Translations under genes and position numbers: made by a program
Shown: one piece after another, positions 24,011-35,139 of the stretch
Layout of the letters: every line of letters begins with the position of its first letter
Numbering within the stretch: the first letter of the stretch is position 1
Notes under the pieces: generated by a model
What the model was told of the DNA's origin: nothing
What the model saw: only the letters and a program-made list of their open reading frames with translations
The model's database searches: none
From: Sarcocystis neurona
Taxonomy: Eukaryota > Apicomplexa > Conoidasida > Eucoccidiorida > Sarcocystidae
Assembly (NCBI GenBank): GCA_000727475.1
Contig: KL647290.1
Span: 3,023,964-3,087,963 of the forward strand
Direction of reading: 5' to 3'
DNA: 64,000 bases

Positions 24011-24064
24011 GACTGGACACGTCTGCAGAAGAAAGATAAAAAGCGCCAGCAGCTACACTGGGCC

Positions 24065-25817
24065 ATGGAATCACAACAAGAACAGCAGGATGAACTGCTG
24101 CCGCGATTGCGCGGCGTTTACGGCGTCGAGCGCTTAGGAGGGGGGCTGCGACAGCAACAGCAGCAACAGAGTCTTCGTTCTGCTACAGCTGCAGGCCGTG
24201 GCCTGGGCATCCTTTCAAAACCGCTGCTGCAGCCAAGGAAGCCATGGATCTCCTGGCAGCAGCAACAGCAAAATCAGCAGCAGCAGAATCAGCAGCAGCA
24301 GTGCCAACAACTGCAGCACCGTTGTCAGCAGCAGCAGCAGCCTCAGGAGCAACTACACCAGCGGCTGTATGCGCCCTTCTCTCACCAGAGGGAGCACGCG
24401 CCTCAACATCATCAACAAGGACAGCAGCAGGAGCAGCAGGACTGGGTGGTCGTGCCGGAGAGAGAGACTGCGACGACTCAGACTGTGCGGGAGCTGCTGC
24501 AGCAGCATGAGCAGGAGCGGATTCACGACTCACAGCAACAGGAGAACCAGCATAACCGGCAGCAGGAAAAGGAGCTAGAACGAAGAACAGAAGAGGAGGT
24601 CGGTCTGAACCCTCAGCTGATTCGCTGCAGGTTGCTGTCGCAGCAGGGAAGAGACGGTTTCTGCCCGCCGCAGGCGGCCCATGCAACGGCCTTCCTCAGG
24701 TCTTCTTCCTTCGACCAGGAGAAAGCAGGACGCCACCAACACAAGGCTGACGGCACTGATGATACATCCAGCTATTCTGCGGCAGCAGCGTCGTGCAGCC
24801 GCACAGCTGCTGCTGCATGCGACGATGCTTGCGCCTGCAGTGTGACGCAGGGACAGGGCGGTCGGGGGGCCCGAGCGCCACACTGTGAGGCGCCAGCCGC
24901 TGGCTTTTTGAGGCAGCACCAGCAACAAACTTTCCTGCAGCGCAGCATCCAGCAGCAAAATCTGTGGCAACGCGACGACCACGAGCCGCACGGACTGCCG
25001 AGGGGGCAGGAGCTGCAGCAGCATCTGGAGGCGCAGAAGAGACAGCAATCCAGTGTACTGGAGAACGAACGAAACTTGTTGCAGCAGTCGGTGCGCCACC
25101 CGCAGCTTCAGCCGCTGCAGCAGAACCTGCAGCAGCGGAAGGAGACACTTCTTCAACAGCAGCTGCAGCAGCCGTGGGAGCAGCGATGTTGCTCTCCGCA
25201 CGGGCACGTCGATCCGAGCGCCGTGTTTCTCCTGCCACAGCGCGAGCCGCAAGGTCTGGTACACTCTACGAGGCAGCAGCACACGCCACAGCCGCCGCAG
25301 GCGCACACACAGCAAGAGCAGCCACACTTGCACACGCTTCAGCCGTCGTGTCGGCTGCAGCGGCATCAGCAGGTCGATACGGTCTTTCAGCGAGAGGGCG
25401 AGAACCAGCCACTGCTGCGAGAGTCAGAGTACTCACTCTTTCTGCGACAGATGCAGCAACACGAGGCACTTCTGCGGCGGCGCAGTCTGCCATCGCAGGC
25501 GGCGCAGCACTTGCAGCACCGGGCTCTGCGGGAGATTGAGCGGCAGCAGTTGTTGGGTGGGACGCACCAGCAGGTTGAAAGAAGGCAACCACGCGATGCG
25601 ACGTGGCTGCAACAGCAGGGGCCGCAGCGACGCGCTGCTGCTGCTGTACTGCCGTCCCTCCCCCCAGCAGCAGCACCAACCCCGCATCAGCTGCCCGAAT
25701 TACTTCTGCAGCAGCTGCCGCACTGCACGCTCTTCAAGCAGCTCTCCGACGAGCAACGGGCAGTCGTTTTCGCTCCGTTCAACGCTGACATATGCGTCAT
25801 CGCAGGACCGGGCAGCG
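24065..25817 (+). CDS. Helicase exon 1: Gln-rich N-terminus, Q motif, start of Walker A
   Basis: About 570 Gln/His-rich residues precede LFKQLSDEQRAVVFAPFNA and DICVIAGPGS. The exon ends after the first base of the next Gly codon, at ggcagcg|gtggga, phase 1. Read-through past the donor gives GPGSGGTS and a stop at 25885, losing the essential Lys, which shows that the splice is needed. Confidence 0.9.
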
Positions 25818-28800
25818 GTGGGACTTCCCACTTCCCTCTCTGTCTCGCGTTCCACAGCAACAAACGGTCTGCAGCTCTTCCATAGCAGCCTACGCACAAA
25901 GAAATGCCTGCCACGCATGCGCCGGCGCCTGTACTCTCCTAGGCGGAAATGCCTATGTGAAACGCCTGTGTCTACGTTGCTGGAGAGGGCTCTGGCAGCT
26001 CTCCATCTGTGCTTTCATCCCTAGCAGCTGCGGTGTGTGTGGCAGTGCCTATCGGTACAGGAGGGTACGTACTGCGGGCTGCCCCACCTCGCGGACCGCA
26101 GGCTGCAAAAAGACTGTCTCTTGCGGCCAGCTCACCGAAGGACATACACTTCGTATGGGGCGGCTGTTACGCAGCAGGCCCCCGGTCCTCCTCTGGTTCT
26201 TCTTGCGGGGAGAGTCACAACAGGAACTTCTTCCGCTGCGTGCAGAAAACGCATACAGGGCTCTGTGCGACAAGACGCTCACTGCCCACGGGTTGTCCTT
26301 TGCCCAGTGTCCTTCCTTGTACACCTGTAAACGTGCGTGTGTATGCCTGTGGCCACGGCACTTCATACTTGTATCTTGGGCGCGTGGATACACACGTCAA
26401 CTCGTAGACCCCGACGCGCATAATTTCGAGAGACCACGCGGTCGTGTGCGCACGTGTGCCGTGTGCAGTGTCGAGTCCTTGCGTGTGCGCATTTATTTGT
26501 GGATGCCGCAGCACTCGTCAAGGGATATAATGCAAAAGATTCTCAGAGAGCACTGCATGCGCACACGCAGCTGTCTCCAGCGGTCGCGCGACGTCTGCTG
26601 CTCTTCTCTCGCTGCCGTAGCCGCGCTTTCGTTGTGGAGATGCTGCAGCTGGTGCCATGCTGCTGCTGGTGTGGTCAGCCGTTGCTGCTTTCGCCATTCC
26701 GCTGATTCTATAATATAGGCGTTAGCGCACTGCGTACTGATGTGACGCCGTTGTTGCTGTTGTGAACGCTGATCAGTGACGGGCAGCGCGCTGCTGGTTG
26801 TTGATCTGGTGTGTTCTGTGCTGCTGCTGCTGCTGCAGCTGCAACCGAGCAGCTTAGACAGGGCATGCCCGTATCTTGGGGAGGGGGGCGTATTCTGTTT
26901 CACGGTGGCACCGCTTCGTGTGCGCTAGGGCGTGGGGCGCTCTCGCTGTCAGTCTTGGGTGCGGGTGCTTTAGTTTCTTCAAGAAGAGAAGGAGGAGGGG
27001 AAGAAGCAGCAGCGGCAGGCTTGCAACTGTTGGTTTGCTTCTGCGCGCTGTTTGGTGTGCCTGCAGGTAAGACTCGTGTTCTGGCTGCTCGCGTGGCGCT
27101 GCTGCTGTTGCTGCAGCCCGCGCCGGTGCTAGCCTTGACTTTTACGAGGAGGGGAGCGGAGGAAATGCGGCAGCGAATCATTGTCGCCGTGTATTCAATC
27201 GCTGCTGCCATTGCTGCAACTTCGCGTGCGCAGGGTTCTTCCCCGCCCCCTGGAGCCCTGTGTGCCGCAGCGCCGCTCAACAACAACGGCAACTCGACGC
27301 CGATCCCACCTGGAGCGGCGGGGCCCGCAGCAGCGCAGGGCTTGGAGCCACGGCGTCGTCTCTCTGCTGCGCCCTGTGCAGCTGCCTCGCCTGCAGCAGC
27401 AGCAGCAGTCACAAGATTTCACAGCACCTCGGCCGCGTGGGGCAGTGCGGCCGTTACAGAAGGAGGAGGAGGCGGAGGACAAGGAGTGTCGAGCCATTCT
27501 CAAGCAACGCTGCCAGAGAAACTGCTGTCCCCCAACCAGCAGCAGCGGCTCCTCTTGTCGCTGAAGACGGGCAGGGTTTCTGTATGTACGTTTCATAAAT
27601 TCTGTCTGCAATTTCTGCGACAGCACGCGTCAAAGCATCTCCACATCGACAGCAACTTCCGTATCGCCACGCCAAGTGAGCAGGTGCGGCTTGCTCGCAC
27701 CGTCATCCTCAGGTTCAGGCAGCGACTTCTCGACTCCGCAAGTGGTCGCGGCCCCAGTGCTGCTGCTGCTCTCTCCGCGACCTCAGCTACTGCATCCTTG
27801 CAGTTTGGCGCCGCGCCTCTGCCTTCTTCCGCCGCTGCTGCTTGCTTATCTGTTGCTGCCCGCGCTGTCAATCTCACTGACCCAGCTGCTGCCTCCACCC
27901 TGCTGGTTAACAAGAATCTGGAGGTCGCGCTGAGCCGTGCTCGCACGTGTGCCTACGTCGTTTCGCACAAGCCGAAGTCGCCTGCTCTCCAGAGGCAGCA
28001 GGTGCAACAGCAGTCGCAGCCGACGATGCAGACGCGACAGTCACAAGTGCCGCAGCAACAGCAGCACGCGATGCTGAGTGAGGAGGAGGAAGACGAGTTG
28101 TCTGCGTGCGGCAGCGAGGAGGAGAGCGATGACTCAGCTGGAGAGGGATATGGAGAGGCGGCGGCGGGAGGAGGAGGAAGCAGTGCAGCAACGCAGGGTA
28201 AAGGGAGAACGGGAGCCAAGGCGGGCGGGGGAAGCCCACAGGATGTGATGAATAGTAATAACGGCAACGCGAGGGAAAAAGGAGGATGGACGGAAGCAGA
28301 GGAACTGCTGAAGCTGGTGCGCCGGTGCAAGAAGCGAGGCTGCATGGCTGTGATGCCCGGCCGCAGGTGGCTGGAGAGGAGTCGAGCGAAGCAATCACAG
28401 CAGCAGGAGCAGCGCCTCGGCGGGTGGGTAGGGGACGACACCGCAGGAGGTTCGTGCTGCTACAGCGCTGCAGCCGAAGAATGGTGGCAGAAGCTGCAGC
28501 GCGAACACTGGCCTGCGGCACTCTTGGTGGAAGAGTACCACCACGTGCTGCTCTCGCAGAAACCCCCCCTCCTCGACCACTCCGATCTCATCCGCTGCAC
28601 CCTGCTGCTCCTCGATTGGAACAGTGCCGTCCCCAAGCAGGCTGCCAGGCGCTACCCGTTCATTCTCGTTGATGAGTTTCAGGACACCAGCAAGGAGCAG
28701 CTGCGCATTCTCCAGCTGCTGCGCACTGGTGCTGCTGCTGCGGCTACCGATTCTTCCCCTGCTGCCTCCGTAGCCGCGTCAGGCACTGCAGAAGTCAGCG

Positions 28801-31800
28801 CATCATTGATCAAGCAGCAGCAGCAGGGGGAGGGAGGGGGCGGCATCATGGTGGTAGGAGACGACGACCAGTCTATATACAGCTTTAGAGGGATCGACGC
28901 GAAGGTAAGCCCAGAAGAAAACTCTCGCCGTGCTGCTGCGTCAGTGTGGCGTCCAGGAGAAACAGTGCTGTGATGTAGGAGACAGGGAGCTCAGACAAGA
29001 GCTGCCGCCCGCGCATGTGAGGAGGACCAGCGGCACCGCCACCAGCAAAAGACCAAAGGCAGCAGCAGCACTTTCTGTAGAACAGAGAGCAGCACAGCAC
29101 ACTCTGCAGGAGAGCCACGTTTCCCACCATTGCGTAAGGGGGACCTGCGACGAGTGACAATAGCGTCAGCAGCAGCAGCAGCAAGGCCTCCAGGAGGCAC
29201 CAGCAGCAGCAAGCTTTCTTCGCGTGCTGTGTCAGCAACGAATTCGACGCCTTTGTTGAAGGTGCCTACAGATAGGGCAGCTGCAGCAGGAGCCACTGTT
29301 TCTTTCTCTAAAGACACTGCAACGGCAGCGGTCTTCCTCCTCGCGGCTCTACCGTGCTCCTCTGTTGCCGCCTTCTGCTGCGCTTGTGCTGTTTCTCGAG
29401 TTGCTGCCATTGCTGCTCGGCACGAGAAGTGATAACTACGCAGGCACACCCGAGCAGCAAGACGCGTAACGCGCACATGCCCAAGGAGACGTGCGTGATG
29501 CAGTGCGACGCTGAAAAGGAGAGCTGGGGGGGTCGGCTGCAGCTAGCGAAGACGGCTGTCGGAGCCGTCTTCTCCGCACCGGTGGTGACGTTAGTTAGAC
29601 TCGCCATAGACACGGGACACATGCAGTACGTACATGCAGGCGTGAGCACCGCTGCAGTCCTAAGGTGTAGATACAGGACTCCAGGCAAACACGGTCAGTG
29701 TGTACTTCAGTGCGCGTATGTGGCTGCGCCTTAGACAGTTATGTGTAGACCACAGAGAAAGAGGCGAATAATATGGGGCGCCTCCAATGCAGCACAGGGG
29801 AGAAAAAAACCGTAGATCTGCTCCACAACAAGCAGGACAGAAACGTATACATACACACCTCAAGGGCATGTGAGAGAAGACGGTGTCTCCCGAGAGGCAC
29901 GCACACGCGGCGTCAGGTATACTGGCGCAGAGGAAGCTTTTGCTAGTCAAACACGTAGTAGATCCACAATAGGTATACGGCAGGAGGGGGGAATGTGTAG
30001 GAAGCAGCAGGTTCTCCGGCCTCTAGTTTCTTCGACACACAGAACCGGCTCTCTCGCTTGTGCTGGCGTGCTGCCTCGTGCCAGGCAAAGGTAGAGGCAC
30101 ACGTTCATCTGTCTGCGTGTGGACGCCGCTCGACGCCGACATGTATTGCGGATGCTCCGCGCAGACGCGTAGCCGTTGTGTGTTTGTGGGGAGGAAAGTA
30201 CCTTCCTGTGCAGCAGTCACGCGTAAGACCGCGAATCTTCCCCATATGCCGGTCTGGCCGTCGGAGCGGCTAGGCGTCTGCTGAATACACATTGTTTCTG
30301 CGGCATACATATCGCAGCGTACCTGAGAAAGTCTTCGAATGTGAGGGTGGGTGTGGGTGAGTCGGCGCGTCTAAACACGCCTGGTGGGGGGCCGACGCTG
30401 CGTGTGCACTCGAAGGACGGATGAGAGAGAGGGCCGGGGAATGTGTCGAGGACCTCTACATTGTGGCCACGAGATCGTCTCAGTGTAGACACGTGTGTGC
30501 GTACGCGTTTGTGGGGGGGCGTCATCCGGGGGCGGCACTCATGCATGCGCATTGCCCCTCTTCTTGTGTCGCTGTCTACCAGAACTTTGTTCTATTTGAG
30601 CAGGCGTACCCTCACGCGCTAGAGTTGCACCTGTCGCAGAACTATCGCTGCTCTCCTGCCATCGTCTCTTCAAGTGCGGCATTGATTGCCCACAACACGC
30701 GGCGCCGCCCGAAGCAGCTGCGGGCGGCCCAGCTGCCGGCCCCGCCGCGGGCTGCCGCTGAATCAGCAGCGCCCGCAGCCATCCCCGGCCACCCGCCGAC
30801 AGGGGGACCTACGGTAGCACGTGCGGGAGGGGCCGCCCCCGCCGCAGTGCCGGGGTTTTTGCCTCCAGTTCTGTGCGCGCTGCTCTCTTCTCCTCGCGCA
30901 GAAGCGCAGTACATCCTGCGGTTCATTCTTGCTGTGAAGCAACACAGACGCCTTTGCTGGTGTGACTTTGCAATTCTCTCCCGCACGAATCGAGCGCTCA
31001 AAGAGATAGAGGCCCTCCTCGCGGATCCTGCGATTCTCCGCGCTGCGTCTTGTCCAGGTATCCTCCCCTACTGCTCTGCCCTACCGGCCCTTCCTTCTGC
31101 TGCCGCTGCGGAACCTTCATCCAGCCAGCGCTCCACCTCTGGGCCTGGCCCACATCGCTGCGCGGCTTCCGCGCCTGCAGCTGCTGTTGTTTGTGAAGGA
31201 GCTGCGAGTGCGTCCTTGTCTTCCTCGGGCGTTCCTGCGTCTGCTGCGACGTCCGTCAGTGCTACGTCAGTGAATGCAGCTGCTGGTGCTGGTGTGGCTA
31301 CGAATGCTGCATGCGCTAGCTCAACAGTGGCAGCAGGACGTGCAGGGAAGCATCAGCGGCGGCAGCAGAACGTGGAGTGTTGCTACACCGCAGAGCGCCC
31401 ACCCGATCCTGCTCTGCTACTGGGGAGGCGGTGGGGCCTGCTGACGTTTCCCAAAGATATTCCGTTGCGCAGCACAGCTGCAACAAAGCTGCTATGCGGA
31501 CAGCAGCTACTGCGTCGCACAGACACGCTGCACTGCCTCGTTTACCTACGGCTCGCAATAGACCTTGATCATGACTGGAGCTTCATAAAGGCGCTGCAGC
31601 TGAAGAGGATTAAAGGTGTGGGACCCGCTGTGCTGAAAAAGCTTGACGAAATGCTTGACGCTGCTGTCCCCCCTGACAAGAGAACACGCAGCCGATGTAA
31701 CAGCAGTGGTGTCCTGGGGACTGGTCGCAGAAGAAAGCGTGGGACTGCCGCTGCTTCTGAAGGCGCGCAGCCAGAGGCCAGCGAAGGAGGCAACCCCCTA

Positions 31801-34800
31801 GGGGATAATCTGAAGCAGCTGCAGCTGCAGCAGGAGCCTCGCCCACACTCTGCTGCAGCCACAGAAGGACCTCATTCTCTTTTCCGTTGCCTCTGCTGCG
31901 TCGTTGATAATGCTACTACTGTGTACCATAGCAGCAGCAGCAACGCCAGAGGAGGCCCCCGCGAAAAACGCGTTAAACGGGACGTCGGTGCTGCTGTTGC
32001 AGAGCGCAAAGTTCAGGACATTCATTCTGCCGCTGCTACATGCAAACCGGGAGCCCCCTGGGCGACGCAGCAGCACGCAAGCGGTGGAGCGGAGTGTCAG
32101 CAGCAGGAGGCAACAGCAGAGAGCAAGTCACTTCGGCGTAGCAGCACAGGCAACATGCAGCATTTCACGAAGCACACGGTAGAGCAGCTGCAGCGAATGC
32201 ACCAGGAACTCTCGCAGTTGCATGCCCTGACCAAGCAGCAAGTAAGTGCAGCAGATGTCCTCCGCTTCATTCTCGTTGACCTCGGCGTCGAGGCGCACAT
32301 TGCCCGCTGCAGCGCCGCTGCTCGGCGCAAGGTCACTACGCGGTCGAAGAGCGACAGCACACCGAGCACCACATTCAGCAGCTGTTGCAGCACAAGCAGC
32401 AGCCCCGACTCCAATAGCAGCAGCAGCATGAACAGCAGCAGCAACACTCGTAACAGCAGCAGCGCGAGTGGGGAGTTGCCGAACGAAGCGTCTTTTCCGG
32501 CTACGTGTCTAGCAAGTTCAGGGGGATCAGCAGCGGCGTCCGTGAAGCCGACAAAGAAGCGGTACAAGCAGAGTGTCCCAGCAGACAACAAGGAGACAGA
32601 GGCAGCACAAGTAGGCAGCGCAGCTCTCCACGACAAATTGGAACAAGTGTGGAGTCTGCTGCGGACCGCAGAAGCATACACGCCCAACGCTGCAGAGCCA
32701 CTCGGGTGGCACTGTGTGAAACGCTTCCTGCTGGATATCAGCAACGACTTTTGCAGCGGCGTGCATCCGCTGCAGCACCAGCAGCACGCCACACGCGACG
32801 CCGTCATCCTCTCGACGATTCACCAAGCCAAAGGTCTGGAGTGGCCTGTTGTCATCCTCTGCCGTGCACATGAGGGGTAAGGCGAGCCTACAGGAACAGC
32901 AGGCCCACAGCAGCAACAACTAGAGCAGCAGCAGCAGCACTGTCGGCACTAGCGGCAGCACGATCAGGACGACCAACAGGTCCGCAAGAGCGCGTGAAGA
33001 ATATTGGGACAGCAGTGGTGCTGATACGAAAACGCCAGCAGAAGTGCTCAGAAGAATAGCAAAAGCAGTCGCAACAATCTTATCGGAAGGCTTTCCGCAG
33101 CGACAGTTGTGACGGCGCCAGCAGCAGCCGCTGCGGCAGCAACCGCAGCCTTGCGTGGATAGCTTGCTCAGTACTGGCACCGGCGCCCTGCGCCGTGGTG
33201 ATGCGCCTGGTTGGCTCTCTGTCTCCACTTGTGGGCAGATGCAGGCGCAGACACGCAGTAATAAGCTGGCATAGGTTTTGTTAGGTGCACCCGCATTGGA
33301 AGGGAGCACAGGCAGACATCTTTGCGCAGGACGGGCACAAACTTGTACTTTCACACGTACAACGGCGTGTATGTTGATCTCATCGCATGTTTGCACATAC
33401 CTATATAAATAGTCAGCTGAATCTGGACACATGCACGCACGTGCGTGTCAGTCCATGCGTACTCGTCGGACGCGCATACAAGTAAATGACGTCTGTGCAC
33501 GCTTCTACGTGTATGCACAGACGTGTCTGCGCAGGTGCGCGTCCACGTGTATGCCCGCGCTGCGGTAGGGTGCATGCCGGAGGAACACGCTTCCCTACGC
33601 AAAAATGGCCAAGCGGGGGGGGGAGCATGCACAGACGTTGCGCTGCAGCACAGTACGCCCTGCGGAGGTTTGCGTATGCCTCTGCACGCGCGTACGCCGT
33701 GCTGCAAGTCAACGACGTGTGAAAGAAAGAAGGAGCGATATGAACAGAGAAAGAAAGAGATGTACAGGGGTAGATTGACATCACCTGTAAACGGTATTAT
33801 TAGAGTCCTCACGCCTGGGCGCGTCCGTTCGGACGCCTACTTATGCGCCGTTGTACTTCTGACCATACCCATGCACGTGCGAGTTCTCCATCCATGCACA
33901 TACGCATGTGCGAAAAATGAAGCAATACTTTAGTAGTTGAGTGCATAGGCTACGATGCTAAGGCGTGGTCTATCTTGCGTGCTCGTACGTGGACACTCTT
34001 GCAGCCAAGTTCCGCGTGCGCTGGTGTCTGCGGAACTACCTATATCGGTAGGCTGCGTGCATTCGTGTGCCACATCACGCAGGAAGCAACGGTACGTCTA
34101 CGTACGTATGAGATGGTTGTACTATGTCATGCTGGCGTACGCACGTACAGCGGCACGCGCACATGTGTGGGTATTTGTATATGCTTGCCTCTGTAGGAAG
34201 TCCGCGGGCACTTGTTGTGAAAGATTCTCTGATTCACTGACAACCTCTTACACGCCCATAATATCTGCAGACATGCGTTTTTTGATTGCACAAGCGAAGT
34301 TCGTCCGTCTGTGTGTGTGTGCTGACATCCACTTGTTCCATTGCAAATGGCAGAGGCGAGTAGCCCTACTGTAGAATAAGACACCTTAGCTGCACCTGAG
34401 TTTGTTGACGCAAGGGAAGACACACCTTGATAGAGTGAAAAAGCAGCAACAGACGCCAACGAGACCAGTGTGCGCACTGCTGCAGACACACGCCTTCTGT
34501 GTGCGAGGTGCTTAACGTGTCTAGCTCATACTTCTGCGGGCGCAGGTCGTGTGTCTGAAGGGACCCCCTGTTGCAGACATGAACATCCCAAGCCAGGAAA
34601 TCCACATATACCGTAATGGTTGTAACAACCAGGTAAACACTTTAACCCTAGTGCGTGCGTACAAAGAATCACAGCGTCATCGACTCCGCGTGCCGATGCG
34701 TGCCGGTTGCCCCCAGTGTTGTAAGCGACGTGTGTTTTTGTGGTTCCTTTATATGCGGGTCTTCCAGGCAGATCCAAGATTTTTCTGCATGTGCTCATGA

Positions 34801-35139
34801 ATCAGAGGGGCATCCGTGTGCCAAGTGCATTCTCCGTTCTGCTGCAGCCACTTACCTCTCCTGCGAGAAAACGAGCGGTGCGGCTCGTTTCCGGAGAACC
34901 CACCACGCCCTCTTCACCCTTCCGCTGTCGCGCAGCACCAACACCGTCTGGAGCAGGACCACCTGGAGCAGGAGGAGAAGGAGCTGTTGGAAGAGAGGAG
35001 ACTGTGCTACGTTGGCATGACAAGGGCAAAGCAGCAGCTACTGGTTACGACGCCTTTGACGACGAAAGCGGGACAGCAGATTCGCAGCTCCCGCTTCATT
35101 TTCGAAGCGCGTCTGATGCAGCACCAGCATTTTGCGTGA
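24065..35139 (+). CDS. UvrD/PcrA/Rep-type SF1A DNA helicase
   Basis: An ATP-driven 3'-5' DNA helicase of the UvrD family, expected to act in repair and replication in the nucleus or an organelle. Four exons (24065-25817, 27067-28904, 30583-32876, 34848-35139) sum to 6,177 nt, an exact 2,058 codons plus stop. All motifs are in order: Q motif LSDEQRAVV; Walker A AGPGSGKT (about residues 580-587, rebuilt across intron 1); Ia LTFTRRGAEEM (about 609); Ib CTFHKFC (about 760); II DEFQDT (about 1120); III GDDDQSIYSFRG; IV QNYRC (about 1216); a GVGPAVLKKL segment; V HQAKGLEW (about 1944); VI RLCYVGMTRAKQQL (about 2010). UvrD proteins are usually 650-800 residues, so the excess is a 570-residue Gln-rich N-terminus and Ala/Ser/Gln insertions between motifs. 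ATG 24065 is the first in frame; a 5' extension through an acceptor at 24028 is possible. Confidence 0.95.
25818..27066 (+). other. Helicase intron 1, splits Walker A
   Basis: 1,249 nt, GT..AG, ending gtgcctgcag. Splicing rebuilds GPGS-G-KTRVL. ORFs on both strands inside it show no family motif. Confidence 0.9.
27067..28904 (+). CDS. Helicase exon 2: motifs Ia to III
   Basis: It starts KTRVLAARVALLLLL and includes LALTFTRRGAEEMRQRI, VCTFHKFCLQFLRQHASKHL, a long Ala/Ser/Gly/Glu-rich insertion (about 27720-28300), YPFILVDEFQDTSKEQLRIL and MVVGDDDQSIYSFRGI. The donor is gcgaag|gtaagc, phase 0. Within the insertion, NKNLEVALSRARTCAYVV looks like retained helicase-fold protein between low-complexity blocks. 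Confidence 0.93.
28905..30582 (+). other. Helicase intron 2
   Basis: 1,678 nt, from gtaagc to gtctaccag, phase 0 at both ends. It holds short repeat-derived ORFs only. Joining its flanks gives YSFRGIDAK|NFVLFEQAYP, as expected between motifs III and IV. Confidence 0.9.
30583..32876 (+). CDS. Helicase exon 3: motifs IV to V
   Basis: It begins NFVLFEQAYPHALELHLSQN then YRCSPAIV (motif IV), followed by FAILSRTNRALKEIEALL, an Ala-rich insertion, LRLAIDLDHDWSFIKALQL, KRIKGVGPAVLKKLDEM, a long Ser/Gln insertion, and ILSTIHQAKGLEWPVVIL (motif V). It ends at catgagg|ggtaag, with the exon end at 32876, phase 2. Confidence 0.92.
32877..34847 (+). other. Helicase intron 3
   Basis: 1,971 nt, from gtaagg to ctgctgcag. 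Mostly non-repetitive with scattered TG/CA runs; nothing coding was recognised. Confidence 0.85.
34848..35139 (+). CDS. Helicase terminal exon: motif VI
   Basis: The phase-2 junction gives HEG|HLPLLRENERC, then HLEQEEKELLEERRLCYVGM and TRAKQQLLVTTPL (motif VI, with the arginine finger in TRAK), and ends ARLMQHQHFA at the stop at 35137-35139. The C-terminal tail after motif VI is short, about 30 residues. Confidence 0.92.
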
